Of a stretch of DNA of 64,000 nt, positions 47,422 to 59,837 are shown piece by piece. The translations under genes were made by a program, and so were the position numbers. Position 1 is the stretch's first letter. Every line of letters begins with the position of its first letter. The notes below the pieces were generated by a model that saw only the letters and a list, made by a program, of their open reading frames with translations, searched no databases and was not told where the DNA came from. Origin of the DNA: Hirsutella rhossiliensis (Eukaryota; Ascomycota; Sordariomycetes; Hypocreales; Ophiocordycipitaceae); NCBI RefSeq assembly GCF_020360975.1, contig NW_025408669.1:7874001-7938000 (forward strand). The letters run 5' to 3'.

Positions 47422-48048
47422 TTAAGCACTTAACTTACTATAGTTCTTTACTTTAATAGTTTTACTAGTAAAATCTACCTTAGGTATCGTAAAATCGCCT
47501 AACGAACTAATAGCATTTTAATTAATTATATTAAATCTACTTATAGACTAAATATCGACCACCGCTTTAGATTCTTAGCGCTTAGCCTTATTAAGGTTAT
47601 CTAAAAAATAAAGGCCTTAATAGACTATCTTAGTACCCTTTATCTTTAGCTAGCGTTTTTAATAGTAAAGCCGCGCTAAACGAGCTAAGGCTTTATTTAG
47701 GTCGGCTTAAGCTTTTAATATTCGCTCCTTAGTAATTTCTTCTTCTTTATTTAATTAATTAGACTCTAGATTTATTTAGGATACTAGGAAATATATTAGC
47801 TATAAATAATAAGTAGGATAATAAAGTTACCTATAAGAGCTAATCGCTACGCTTAATATATCGTAAGAACGACCCCGCTATATATATTCGGTATACTTAG
47901 AAGATTTCTTTAGTATTTTATAGCGGAAGCCGCGCAACGAATAAAAAGAATATAGTATAACGTTAAAACTAAGATAATTAATAAACTTAGCTAAACGAAT
48001 ATGCTTAAGGGTCTTATAAGAACGATCCTTTAATACGCGACTAGATAT
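47422..48048 (-). pseudogene. antisense zinc-cluster ORF of A2
   Basis: Exactly 627 bp, the same length as the A3 copy, and beginning the same 137 bp from the LTR edge (ATA at 48048). The basic N-terminus, the six-ligand block (now mostly Tyr codons, around 47950-47860) and the coiled-coil-like part are recognisable but carry more stops than in A3. It ends at 47422-47424, overlapping the end of pol. Confidence 0.65.
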
Positions 48049-48184
48049 ACTATTAGTAGTATATCTTAAGGGATAGAAAAGATAAAACGGGGAATATATA
48101 TACGCGCGATAAGGGTATATTTATATACGGCGGCTAAGGTAGTAGTAGGTCTTACGGATAAGACTAAAAGGAAGGGAGATATTA

Positions 48185-48654
48185 TATTACGACTATAGTT
48201 AGTAAGCTATAGGAGAGCTAGCTATATTTATATAATAAGGCGGCTCGGAATAATAGTTAGGATAAGAAGTTACTTAGGCTTAGCTTACCTAGAGCGTATA
48301 TAAGCTAAGTAAGCCTTATATAGATAGATTACTACTTAGGCGTATAGCTTATAAGTAAGCTATAGTAAGCTATAAAGGGGATTATAGCTAGGACCGTGAT
48401 CTAAGGATAGTCTCTATAGGTATATATAGCTACCTACTTTTACTCCTTTAAATAGATAGCTCTCTAGCTTTTAATATAGATCTTTATTACGATTCTATCT
48501 TTAATTTTAATTACCTAGTTATAGTCTATAGTCTACGACCTCTAACTTATTACTAATATAATATACTTATTATTACTTAGACCACGCCCTATTATATCTA
48601 CTAATATAAACCCCTTAATAGGTTTATCCCTTAAGAATAACACCGGTCGTTATA
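48185..48654 (+). repeat. 3' LTR of A2 (470 bp)
   Basis: Same length as 40272-40741. It ends GTCGTTATA and is followed by ACTTA at 48655-48659. Confidence 0.93.
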
Positions 48655-48659
48655 ACTTA

Positions 48660-49480
48660 AAGGAAAACCCTCCCTTCTTTTATACTTAGTCCGCCCTTAT
48701 ACTAAGCCGCGGTTATAATATATAGGAATCTTACGCTAGCTATCTTAGGTATTATTATAGTTAGTTAAAATCGTATTCGCCCTACTATAAAGTAACCCTA
48801 AAAAGTAACTCTATTATATATATAGGGTATATAGCGTTAATTAATAGTACGAGCGTTTTTAGTTAATAGTTAATTATATAATTATCTTTAACCTTATCTT
48901 ATAACGATATCTTCTTAAGCTCTACCTTATTTTTCCGCTATAAGGCTTAGCGGGCTATTTTTTATTAATACCGGCCTTTAACCGGGCTAGTAATTAGGTT
49001 ATTATACTAGCTTCGCGCCGTACTTATTAAGTTACTAGTATCGGCCCTAGGTTTTTATTTTCCCGGTTAAGAGGCCCGGACTAAGGTTAAGGGGAGGTCC
49101 TAATAAATTCGTCGCTAAGTCTAAGTAGGCGAGGTCTAGACCGGCCTACTTATAGCCGGGCTAGACTACTAATATATTTATAAGCGCTTTTAGAAGCGCT
49201 AATTAGCTAATTAATAAGTAGGTTAGCGTAGTCTACTAGTTTAACTAAAAATTAATTATGCCCTTAGCTAGATTTAAACTAACTCTAGTATTATAGCTAT
49301 TAGGCCTCCTAAGTATATAACTATTATACTATAAGGGTTACTAAGGGATATTAAGTATACCCTTAGAGAGGGCCGGGACCTTAGCTGCTTTTAAGGGGTT
49401 ACCCTCCGCCTTTAATAAAGTAGCGCTAAGGTAAGTCTAGAGCGCTTTATTTAAGATTATCTATATATCTTACGTATTAA
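48660..49480. other. D internal region without recognisable integrase core
   Basis: Between the end of RNase H (about 49480) and A2. The expected integrase motifs were not found. A tRNA-like sequence lies at 49260-49338 and several short inverted repeats (for example AGCGCTTTTAGAAGCGCT near 49185-49202) are present. This may be an old inserted element. Confidence 0.35.
49260..49338 (-). other. tRNA-like sequence (degenerate)
   Basis: On the minus strand 79 bases give arms of a tRNA. The acceptor stem is ACCCTTA/TAAGGGC (six of seven pairs), the D arm is GTAT...ATAC, and the T arm GTTAG-TTTAAAT-CTAGC looks like a RIP-mutated GTTGG-TTCGAAT-CCAGC. The anticodon arm does not fold normally and the middle is about six bases too long. 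A tRNA pseudogene or the head of a tRNA-derived SINE is possible. Confidence 0.4.
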
Positions 49481-51000
49481 GGTCTATAAAGGTAAGCTAG
49501 TCTTACTCTCTTTATAAGAAAGCGTTTAATATTATAGCCTCCTTACTTAGTTTATACTTAATATAGAACTAAAAGTATAAGAGATACTTTACTTAGCGCG
49601 CTTATTACTTTAAAAGATACTATTAGGTTATAAAGTATTTAAGGTTCCTATAGTTTATAAGGATCTTAAAGCTCTTATAGTTATAAAGCTTTACTTATTA
49701 CTACTTAAAGTAGCTAATAATCGCTAATATCTCCTTATTATAAATTAAGTAGTTCCTTTTTACTATAGTAAGCTTATATAAGTAAACCGCTACTAGCTTC
49801 CTCTACCTTTTTATTTCTTAGGATAGGGTTCCCTTAAATATATAGCTACTATAGTCTGCTTTTATAGTTAAGGGATTATCGAAGTCCTACTATAGTAATA
49901 CTAAGGCTTATAAAAATAAGTCCTTAAGGGCTTAAAATGCCTCTACTTATATAAGTCCTTAAGAAAAAAGGGCCCTATCCCCTCTTAGCTTATTAAGTAG
50001 TAGTACTATTTATAAGAACTTTTTAATAAAGACTTAATAGTAGTTAGTAAAGCTAAGGAAGCTTTATATACCTTATTACGACATTAGGGTCGCTTAGTTA
50101 TAAATAGCTTAAATCTTAGCTAGGTCTACTTATATACTTATACCTATAATAATAATAAAGCTAAGGTATTTAATATACTTAATACTAAATTTATATTTAT
50201 CTAGGTTTAAGTATAAGCTATACTTAGCTAAGCGGTTTAGTACCTTTTATACCTTCTATATATAGTCTTTATAGCTCCCGCTTAAATAAATAAGAGTATT
50301 ATCTATATATATAAATATAAACTTATTAAGGAAACCCTTAAGTATCCGGTTAATATAATATTAAAACATAGCTAAGGCACTTACTAAGCTAAAGGAGGTA
50401 ACTATTTACTTAAATAAGCTATATCTTATATAAAACGCTATCTTTTACTTCTTTCTATATACTATTTATATATTATAAAACGCTTAAATAATATCGAGCT
50501 TTATAAACTACTTTACCTTTACTAGGTTATAAAGGGTCTCTCTTATAAGTAAAAGGGGGTACTAGTCTAAGTATATAATTACGTTTAACGCTTAATAGTT
50601 TATATAAAAGTAAAGTCCCCCCCTTAGCTTTTATATAAATAAGACCGGAGCTATTACTATAAAAGAGCTAGCCTTAATAAATCCCTTATTAAGGAGGTCT
50701 ATAAAGGTCTTCTTTAATATTAGTAATTCCTCTTATAATATACTATATAGCAGCTTAAATAATAAAGGAAGCTCCTTACTATTATCCCTTATATAGAGCG
50801 GTATTAAGTAGTTTATACCTAGCTTATAAGGGTTTAACTTATTAGCCTCGCTCTTTTAAAAGAGTAGTAGTAGGTTATAGAACTATAGTAAGATAGCTTA
50901 CTATAGCTCTTCTTTTAATATAGGGCGCTTTAGTTATAGTGCTTTCTTAATATCCGCTAAGCTAACTATATAAATTAATACTATAGCTATAGCTAGCCCC
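49480..51000 (-). pseudogene. RT and RNase H of D
   Basis: The RT box reads Tyr-Ile-Asp-Asn-Thr-Leu-Ile-Tyr at 50309-50286, followed by Y-K-D-Y and L-Y-L-N-L-D-K-Y-K-F blocks (about 50260-50180) as in Ty3/gypsy RT. RNase H ends with F-K-I-L-I-N-Y-R-N-L-K-Y-F near 49670 and a Gln/Ala/Arg-r-E-Y-L-L block downstream. It shares block order and wording with B. Stops are of RIP type. Confidence 0.78.
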
Positions 51001-51939
51001 TTCTACTTATAGATTTACTATAATATACTTATAAATACTAAGGCTAAGACTTCCTAGGCGTCTTATAAGTTAGGTAGGGCGTCTAGCGCTCCTTTTTCCT
51101 TATTACTATACTAAGCCTAAAACTATATAAGGCTAAACTATAGCCTCCCTTTATATAGTATTAAATATAACTTTATATATATTAATTATAGCTTTTTAAG
51201 AACTAAGGGAAATTTAAGCTAAGGGACTATATATATTATTAGTAGCCGTAGGAGGCCGTTAACCTCTATAGCTACTTAAGCGACGCCTTTAATAACCGCG
51301 CCCTTTATCGCGGCCGAGGTACCTTTTATATACTTAGGGCGAATCTTCTTTATTAATAAGTATAGCTTAAGGGCTTTTACTTTATTAATTATAGCGTAAT
51401 ACTAATAACCCTTATCTATAATAGTAAAGAAAAAGTAAGTTTAGTTAATAATAACTAGTATTAAAGTAAGTTCTTCTTTAATATGCCTTACTAGGTCCTC
51501 CTTAGCTAGTATTAGCTTACTAGGCTTTAGGGCCCGCCTTTATACTAAAGCTAAGCTTTTCCCTTTACTTTATATATAGCGGAGGTTCCCTTATCTCCCT
51601 TATTATTAGATTTTAATAAAGCGCGGGTAACCTATAACTCTACTAGCCTCCTTACTAAAAGGTAAGGGTATAACTTAACTATATATATACTTATACTATA
51701 ATATATATAGCGGCCTTCTTTATATCGTTTACTAATTTCCTTATAAGGTACTTACTTAGCTATCTTACTAAGCTATACTATTAGTAGAGCGGCTAAGGTC
51801 TTACTATTACCGCGCCCTTTAAGGTATATAGCCGCTATCCGGATATTACTATCTATATTAACCGCTAACTTAAGAGCGGGCCTAAGCGTAGATAGGTTAA
51901 GTAGGGAGGAACTATCTAGCCTATTAGTTCCGCTTAAGG

Positions 51940-52460
51940 CTAAGCGCTTATATAGCTTTTAAAAGTATAGCGTTTACTTATATCCTTAAGCTACCTTTAT
52001 AAGGCGGGCTATATAGCTCTTATAGGTAGAGGGTATTATAATAAGGATAAGTAGCTCTTAAAGCGCTAGGGGGATTAGGTTCTATAGCTAGGTAAGCTTA
52101 GCGCTGTCCTCTTAAGCGGTATTACCCGCTACCTAGGCTAGGGTCTCTTTAAATTCTAGTAAGAACTCCTTAAATAACTACCTCTTTTACTAAGTATAAG
52201 GGAATATATATTATAGTACGATTAGTTAGGTAGTAGAGATAGCTAGAGGTACTATACTATATATATTATATTCTCCTTATTATAAGACTAAAGCTTATAA
52301 GAAGAGGGATTTCTCTTCTTTAGTCGGAGTAGTAAGTAGTCTATAACTTATAAGCGGGGTAGGTATAATTCCCTACTAATACCCTACTAATATATTAGTA
52401 CTATATACCTAAGTACTTTATTAGCCCGAACCTCTTAGTAGCGCTCTTATATTAAGTAAG
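51940..52460 (-). pseudogene. gag of D (partial reading)
   Basis: Minus-strand frame near 52190-51950 aligns by eye with the B gag core: F-x-x-E-F-x-E-T-L-A, then E-D-S-A-K-L-T, then a Y-K-S-Y-I-A-R-L block. The part at 52203-52452 recurs at 15869-16104. The zinc knuckle was not located. Confidence 0.5.
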
Positions 52461-53073
52461 GGTCTATAGCTTATCCTATACCTTCTCTTACTTTTATATA
52501 TTACCGAAGGTATAGATTAGGTAGTTAAAGAATACTTAAGGGTCTTTTATTCTTTTAAGACCGCTTTACTCTTAAAAGCTTACTACTTACTATATCTAGG
52601 GCTCTAGTAGTATATAGAGAAGTAAGAACTAAGCTATCTCCTTATAGCTATTAAGGCCTTATTTCTTATTAATATAGTATTTTACTATTAAGCGGTTAAG
52701 GAAAAAGTAAAAGGTCTTTAGCTTACTATCTTAAGTAGGCTATAGTAATAGCTTCTATCTACTAAAGGCCGCCTTACGCTCTAACCTCTTAGTAGTAAGG
52801 GGTATATTTATTAAAGCTAGCGTTAAGAGGGTATTAAGGATCTAATATAAGGTCGCTCGTTAGTCTAGGTCTTATAATATCTAGTAAAATAGCTTTATAA
52901 ATTAAGCTTATTTATCCTATTACTACTAGGCCTCTTCCTATAAGTATTACTAGTATAGCTCTTTTACTTATTACTATAGCTATTAATATTAAGCTTCTTC
53001 CTATAATAGCTACTATTACTATTACTACCTTAGCTAGTACTACTAAGGTCTTAATATTAAGTTTAATATAAGG

Positions 53074-53082
53074 ATAGCTTAT
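53074..53082 (-). promoter_or_regulatory. self-complementary primer-binding site of D
   Basis: In element sense ATAAGCTAT lies two bases after the 5' LTR (53085-53282) and is the exact complement of the ATAGCTTAT carried within that LTR (plus-strand ATAAGCTAT at 53140-53148). The site sequence is the same as in B. Confidence 0.65.
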
Positions 53083-53084
53083 AT

Positions 53085-53282
53085 TATTATAAGGTAGGTA
53101 AAGGGTTATATTATAAGTGCTTTCTATTATATTATAATAATAAGCTATATAGGATCTAACTATATACTATACCTACCGCTATTAAATATATATTTATATA
53201 TATAGCCTACCTTACCTTATAACGCTATTAGCTAAGGTCTAAGCTAATATATAGACCTATACTAAGGGTAAATACCCTTATA
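53085..53282 (-). repeat. 5' LTR of D (198 bp)
   Basis: Partner of 37872-38069 and followed by the duplication CTTAA at 53283-53287. Confidence 0.92.
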
Positions 53283-53299
53283 CTTAACTTAAATTAAGT

Positions 53300-53400
53300 A
53301 TTATTATAATACTATTATTATTATTACTATTATTATTATTATTACTATTATTATTACTATTACTATTATTAGTTATAATACTATTATTATTATATACTAG
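53300..53400. repeat. (ATT)n-rich microsatellite
   Basis: About 100 bp of ATT/ACT triplets, interrupted, directly right of element D. Confidence 0.85.
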
Positions 53401-54419
53401 TCCCTTAGTATAGGGCTAGTACGTTAACCTTACCGTTTACTTAGATCCGGTATAGGTCTAATAGGTAATTAAACGGACTAGCTACTATATATAATTAAAT
53501 ATATTATACGGACTAGCTACTATACGTTATTACGCGCGTTAAATATAGACTAGCTACCAGTCTTATAAGTTAAAGTAAGAGTAGTAATAACTATCTATAT
53601 TCTTCTCTACCTACCTAAGATCTAGTAGGTTCTCTATCCTTTATATATACTATAGCGAGTATAAGACCTTACTTAGGGCTTTAACCGAGTAATATCTTAA
53701 CCTTATAATTATACGATAGTAGTATAGTATATTAGCGGTATTTCCTAGTATTTTCCCTAGGTAGGCATAGGTATTTCTCTATAATTTCCCTACTATAATC
53801 TTATAGTAACTTCTTAGGGAAATATTAGTATAGTCCCTAAAGAACTATTATTACTTAGGAAATCGTGGTATATTCCCTATATAATATATCCCTATGGGAA
53901 ATCTCCGTAAAATATCTATATAATCCGCTTAGTTATCGTTTCTAGGATTTCCGGGTAATTTCCCGGAGTTTACCTAGTAGCTTCTAGGTTCCTTCTTCCG
54001 TAGGGAGCCTTAAGGAGTTAGGGGTAACTTCCTTAAGGGAAGTAGATATTATTATAGGTACCTAGATTATTAACTATAGGGTATCCTATAATAATTATTA
54101 TAAAGAAACTTAGTATAAATAGCTTATTATTATAAGGCTAGCTATATATAACTATAATAATATTAAGATTATAGATTTATAATAATAGCTTATTAAGGTT
54201 TTAAAGGTAGTAATTAATATAAGAACTATTATTAAAAAGAGGGTCTTTATTAATAGCTTCTTAAGCTATTATTATATTAAAATATTATACTTTTTAAGCT
54301 TTAACTTAGCTTAAGTATAAGGTTATAAGTATTATAAGCTTTATTTAAGTTACTTTATAGTATAAGAGTATTAAATAAATAAAGAAAAAAGCCTATTATA
54401 GTACTAGTAATAGCTTTTA

Positions 54420-54420
<1 letters not shown>
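53401..54420. other. unassigned RIP-mutated DNA
   Basis: No frame or LTR pair was recognised. ACGGACTAGCTACTATA occurs twice, 36 bp apart (about 53472 and 53508). Segments around 53740-54040 contain repeated TTTCCC/GGGAAA motifs. Confidence 0.4.
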
Positions 54421-54452
<32 letters not shown>

Positions 54453-54454
<2 letters not shown>

Positions 54455-55098
54455 TAGGTAAGGGCGCGGGCGTTTAAGTAATACCGCTACTTATTATATA
54501 AGCGTAATATAAATAAATAGGGCGGGCTAGTATTAATATATATCTTAAAAATAAGTCTTTAATATAAATAGTAATATATCTTTATATAAATAGTAATACT
54601 TATATAATAAGTATATATACCCCTTTCTAGCTATATAAGATATAAAGGGTATTTATATATATAGATACTTCTTTAAAACTTAATATAGCTATTAATATAG
54701 CCTAACTTTAATATCTTTAATATATTAATACTAAGTTATACCTTTTCTTAGTATTATATATAGTAATAGGTTATCTTTATATAAATATATATATATAGCT
54801 CCTTAAGCTTAATTTATATAAGTATTACTTACTTAATTAATAATTATTACTTAATAGTTATATAAGTAAATAAGAGTCTAAGACTATTAAAAGATATTTT
54901 TAATAAACTTAATATACTTAATATACCTTATTCTTAAATTTATATTATTAAGTATTACTATTTATATAAAGATATATTACTATTTATATAAATGCCTTAC
55001 TTTTAAGATATATATTAATACTAGCCCGCCCTACTTATTTATACTACGCTTATATAGTAAGTAGCGGTACCGCTTAAATACTTATACCTTTATTTACT
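54453..55098. mobile_element. 646-bp MITE-like element with about 150-bp terminal inverted repeats
   Basis: The left arm 54453-54603 is the imperfect reverse complement of the right arm 54949-55098. The best block is TAGGGCGGGCTAGTATTAAT in the left arm. It is flanked on both sides by TA runs (about 54423-54452 and 55099-55119), consistent with a TA target. The centre has no frame. A single related arm is at 37232-37382. The superfamily cannot be named without a transposase source; TA targets suggest Tc1/mariner but do not prove it. Confidence 0.75.
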
Positions 55099-55160
55099 TA
55101 TATATATATATATATATATTAATTTAAAGCTATTACTAGCGCTATAACTTTTATAAAGAG

Positions 55161-55394
55161 AGATATAAAAAGTATATATAAAATATATAAAGGTAAAAGT
55201 AAAAGTAAGAGGTTAGATAAGTAAGGTAGAGATATTTAATTCTTATAAAGGTAGTAATTATAGTAAAGGAGTAATTATTATATTACTTTAATTATCCTTA
55301 TTTCTTTTATTTAACGCCCCTCTTTATACCTATTTAGTATCTTAATTAATAAAGAAGATCCTACTTAAAGAAGCTATTAATATCCTCTTAATTA
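55161..55394 (-). repeat. 3' LTR of C2 (234 bp)
   Basis: Reverse complement matches 60069-60302 and 17261-17263 plus 32108-32338. In sense it starts TAATTAAGAGG. Confidence 0.8.
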
Positions 55395-56879
55395 CTAAGC
55401 TTTTTACTAGTTTTTCCCTTTCTTTCTAGCCGTTACTAGTATATCTATCTTATCTCTCGCTACCTTTATAGGAAGCTATTGCTACTTTTACTTCCCCTCT
55501 TACCCTTACCTTCCTCTTTATACCTCCTTTTAGCTCCTTCCTTAAAACTTATTTTTTAGCTTCTTAGGTCCCTCTTACTAAGGGATAACTCTAAGAACTA
55601 TAAAATTAAGCTATACTTTACGATATACCCCCTTAGCTATAGCCTGCTTTTATAAAAAGGGTAAAGCTAAATACTTAGGCCGGTAAGCGTATAGAGGAGG
55701 TCTTAGTTTATACTTATCCCTTACTTAAGAAATCCGGGTTTTAGCCCTAGGCTCTTTTAGACCTACTTTAGGAAAAAGGGGCCTAAGGAGGATATTAAGT
55801 CTTATAAGAAAGGGGGGCTTCTCTAAGGATAAGTCCCTAAAAAGGGGCCTTTAAGAAGAATAAGTCTTAATTAAGCTAAGGGCCTTCCTTTTAAGATAAG
55901 TCCTAGTTCCTTTCTTTAGCTATAGACGTCTCCTTCCTCTTATATACTATTAGCTCCTCTTATAGACTCTTAAGGCGGGCCTCTAAAGATAGCTTCTCTT
56001 AAACGTCTTCTAGCCTAATTTACTATAAAAAGATAGCTAGCTTTTACTTTAGTAAAGGCTTTATAAGACCGTTAGCTTTTATCGTTACTATTAGAACCTA
56101 ACGGATAGAAATAAGTCCCTTTTAGACCTCTTAGCGTAACTAATACTAATAGATATCGATATACTATAGCTAGGTCGATAGCTTACTATTTTCCTTTATA
56201 AGAATCTATATAGTCTATATATTATTATATTTTATAGCTAACGGGGTCGGAATTTATAGTTATAAAGATATTAATAGCTAGCTAAGGAAAATCGCTTTTT
56301 TTAATGGTTTTAAAAGAGCTAGTAGCTCTACCTCTATACTTAAAGTTATAATAGTAGCTTACTTTAAAGCTCTTTAAGTAATAGTTCCTTTAAAAAAGGA
56401 TATAATATACTTTTATAAGCTCTTTCTATCTAAGGAATTATTTATAAAGGACGAATCGCTTAAATAAAGGAAGATTTTAGTAGCTAGTTTCCTTCCCTAC
56501 CCTCCTAGGCGTAGACTATATAATCTTATTAAATAGAGATATAGGATAGCTCGGTCTATTACTTCTTAGTGCTTAGGGCTAGGATTCTAGTTATACCTAG
56601 CTAGCTAAGAGACCGTAAAAGAGATATCCGGTCTAATAGAAATAGCTAAAAAAAAAAAAAGTAAGGAGCCTACCTTCTATTAATATTAGTATTTCTCTTA
56701 CTTCCTAGCTTAAAAGGACGGATTAAGTAAAAGCTCTTTATTTAATATAAGTATAAAGGGAAGCTTCTTATTAAGGGAATTATAAAGGAATTTATAAGCG
56801 ACCTTATTAATATAGGCGTCTTAGGTAAGCTAGATAGTTTATTAAGACCTATTTTAAAGGATTCGAATCCTTAGGAACT

Positions 56880-57180
56880 ACTTTAGCTCCCTTAGCTTAG
56901 TTATCTTATACCTTTATTATAGGCCTTTTATAGCCTCCTTAAAAGTTACTTCTTTCTTTTTTAGGTAGGCCTAGATAATATTATCGATATAAAAGAAGAC
57001 TATAATTTTACCCTTTTATATTATATACGGTTTTTAAGGGACTTTCTTAAAGCCTAGGGCTTTAAGGGAACCTATTAAATACTATTACTAAAGAAGGGGT
57101 AATCTTTATAGTTTATATAGAGCTTTCCTAAGCTATAGAACCTTTCCTAGCTATTAAAAGCTTAGTAGAAGGCGTATATA
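56880..57180 (-). pseudogene. RT core of C2
   Basis: Minus strand: a G-L-x-x-L-R-K-S block near 57130-57100, a K-G-K-I-I-V-F-F stretch, and the box Tyr-Ile-Asp-Asn-Ile-Ile at 56991-56974 (second Asp to Asn). The wording is of the Ty1/copia type ('YGLR..P' then 'FFYVDDI') and not the gypsy type. Confidence 0.7.
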
Positions 57181-59837
57181 GATAACTTCTTCTTCCTTAA
57201 AAGGGTAGTTAATAAAGGCATTAATAGTATTTATCTAATTAAGTTCGAGGTCGAATTCTACTACTATAGCTATAAGGGTCTAAAAAGATATCCTTACTAA
57301 GGTAGTTGCCTTAGTAGGTAGATCCCCTTTTTCCTATTAATTCCTATAAATAACTAGCTAGGCCTTATACTTTAAAAGGAAGCTATATTTGTTAGTCTTA
57401 TAGATAAAGACCTACTTATAGCTAAGGACTTATTTTCCTCTTACTTTTTCCTTAAGGACCTCTTTAAAAGACCCTATCTCTTTATATATAGCTAGGTAGT
57501 CTTTTTAGGCTAAGAAAAACTAGTCTTTAAAAGGGTATTTTTCTAGCTACTTTTAGTTTACTAGTAGGTCTAGGAGGTCTCTTTTATATACCTTCCTTAC
57601 TAATATAGGCTTAAAAAGCTAGCTTATTATAAATACTTTATAAGAACTATCTTTTATAACTATTAAATAGAAGTTAGAAAAACAATTAAAATAAAAGAGA
57701 GGTTAGTCTTATTTTATATTAAGCCTTATACCTTCCTTTACTTCTTAAAGTAGGGATAAAAAGGTAGCTAGGTAATCCTTTAATAGAGGTGCCTTTCCTA
57801 CCCCCTTAGGGGTTAAGATAGGAAGACTAATAGAAAAAGCTACTTTTAAATCTTCTTTTTATTCTATAAGAGGAGGCATAGGAAGGTAAGCGTATTCTAG
57901 CTCTACCGCTTTCCTATAGTCTCCTTCTTTATCTAGATTATTTAATTTAGTAGCTTCCTCTTTTTCTTTTTCTTTAAAGTTAGCGTTATCCTCGACTACT
58001 TTAATATCGGTTTCTTTTTTTATTTCCTTATCTAGGGCCTCTTCTTATAACTATTATAAAAGGGGGATTTAAATCTTTTAAATTAGCTAACGTTATAAGA
58101 GTAAGAGGGGCTATTAATCCCTCTTTCTATTAAAGAAGCTAGATTTATCGAAAATTATATCCTTAGTTAAAATAACCTTCTATAAAAGAAGAATCTAGAT
58201 CTAGAAGATATTAGTAGAATTATAACTAATAAGGTAACTAATAAAGGCTCTAAGATTAAGCTTTCTTTTCTTTTCTATTTTAGCTATATATTAGTAGTTA
58301 TAGCGTATACCTCTTAGTAAGGAAAGCTAACTTCTTAAGAGATTCCTTTCTAAGGATAGGTCGGAATTCGAGAATAAATTAACCGAATTTTTCCTTAATA
58401 AGCTTAATCGTTTAATTCTTTTAGACTAGCCTTATAGGCTTAGACGTTATATCCTAGAAGATTCCTTCCTCTTAAAGAAGGTAGAAGGAAATTAAGCTCG
58501 TTAAAAATTATTAGTAAAAAGCTACCCTTTTTCGTTAAAGAATTTATATAGACCTATTAAGTAATTTTATTATAAAATTTACCCTTCTATATCCCTCTAT
58601 CTATATAGTTAATTCCCTAGTAATAAGGTATTCCCTTTATATTTTCTTAAAGGACCGGAATTATAAGAGTATATTATAGATATTAAGGGAAGTACTAGAG
58701 TTAAGGATAGCTAATTTTCGTAGGGGATAATTAAAGGGCTCTAATAGTTAGTCTTAGCTTTATTAGTTTATAGAGAAGAAAAGGCCGGATTTACTATACT
58801 AACGATTTTTCCTTAAATTTACGGCTTAAATAAAGGTAGCAGCGTTATTAGTTACTATTTCTTAGTAACCTAAATCTTATCTATCTTCTTTTATAATAAG
58901 GGGTCCTCCTTAAGAGACTATTATACTATTTCTTATAGCCTCTTTAAAGGGTTAACTCCTTTAGGTTAGTTTTCCTTAAAGACCTACTAGTATTATAATA
59001 ACTAATAGCTTAGGGATTTATAGGCTAAGTAGCTATTTCGTCTTCTAGTCTTTTATTTCTTTAAGGAATCCTCGTCCTAGTCTAGAAGGTTTACTTAAAA
59101 ACCCCCCTTATTTACCCCTTATTACTAATTTTAACGAAGAGGTTCGATTTTAACTAGTTCCTTAATTTTTCGACTAATAGACTAAAAGGTCTATTAGGGA
59201 ACTAGTCGGGCTAGTCTAACTAACGGGACCGGGGCCGGGCCTAGAGTAAGAGGCGGAGCTAGGGCTAAGGTAGTAGTAGTAGTAGTAGCGGGGGCTATAG
59301 TAGGAGGGGCTATAGTAGCTATAAGGGTAGTAGGTCGAGCCGTCTAGGTTAAGTGCTAGCTATAAAAGAATAAGACTACTTACTATTAGACTTTAATAGC
59401 TTCTTTATTTAGTTTCTAGCTAGCTTCTTAAAAGATAGTTAAGTAACTATTACTAATAGGCTTTATTAGTAGAGATATATCCTATAGCTACTAGCTAGAA
59501 AGAGCTTTTATAAGGAAGTATTAATTAGCTTCCTTAAAGATTTCTTCCTACTTAGCTAGCTATAAAGACGCTAGTAGGTTCCTAGTAAAAAAAGGCTCCT
59601 AGGTATACTATATAGGTCTTCTTAATATAGTTAGTTATATAGCCCTTTTAAGGAGCTATTAAGGTCTTAAGCTTTAAAAGCTACTACTTAAGGGTCTCTT
59701 TCTCTTAAAATAAGGAATTACTAAGGCTATACTATAGTCCTTATTTATAAATACTTCTTTATTTATTAAAAGAGGAATAAATCCGAGTTTATTTAGTATA
59801 ATTTTTAAATAATTATATTAGAGCTTAGGACTTTATT

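Larger units (their letters stand above)
41648..47440 (+). pseudogene. gag knuckle and pol of A2 (RIP-broken)
   Basis: Gag zinc knuckle at 41648-41689 with ligands as Tyr. The gag-protease spacer is split by TRIM1 at 42213-42759. The RT box at 45183-45206 reads Tyr-Leu-Asp-Asn-Ile-Leu-Ile-Phe. RNase H and integrase follow up to about 46990, and the chromodomain ends near 47440. Sequence and order match A1 closely; differences are mostly transitions. Confidence 0.8.
40272..48654 (+). mobile_element. Ty3/gypsy chromovirus A2, interrupted by TRIM1
   Basis: 470-bp LTRs at 40272-40741 and 48185-48654, with a perfect duplication ACTTA (40267-40271 and 48655-48659). Without TRIM1 and its duplication it is 7831 bp. 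It is collinear with A1: zinc knuckle at 41648-41689, RT box at 45183-45206, chromodomain at about 47316-47440. The first part of its LTR is of the A3 type and not the A1 type. RIP is as dense as in A1. Confidence 0.94.
37872..53282 (-). mobile_element. Ty3/gypsy chromovirus D, interrupted by A2
   Basis: 198-bp LTRs at 37872-38069 and 53085-53282 with a perfect duplication CTTAA (37867-37871 and 53283-53287). Without A2 and its duplication it is 7023 bp. On the minus strand: gag (about 52460-51950), RT (box at 50309-50286), RNase H (about 49800-49480), the integrase C-terminal block (about 39930-39750) and chromodomain (39670-39490). In sense direction its LTR starts TGTAAGGG, close to B (TGTAAGAG). 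It is heavily RIP-mutated. The integrase catalytic core was not recognised in 48660-49250, where other sequence may have been inserted or lost. Confidence 0.92.
55161..59835 (-). mobile_element. Ty1/copia relic C2
   Basis: The 3' LTR is at 55161-55394 (234 bp). Then, in element sense from the right: a gag remnant (59720-59100) with knuckle 59031-58990, an integrase remnant (about 58270-58150), RT (box at 56991-56974) and the 3' part to 55395, which is the same as C1. Compared with C3 it lacks about 1.3 kb of integrase (junction near 58310) and its gag 5' end is cut at about 59720-59835. No 5' LTR belongs to it. Confidence 0.75.
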
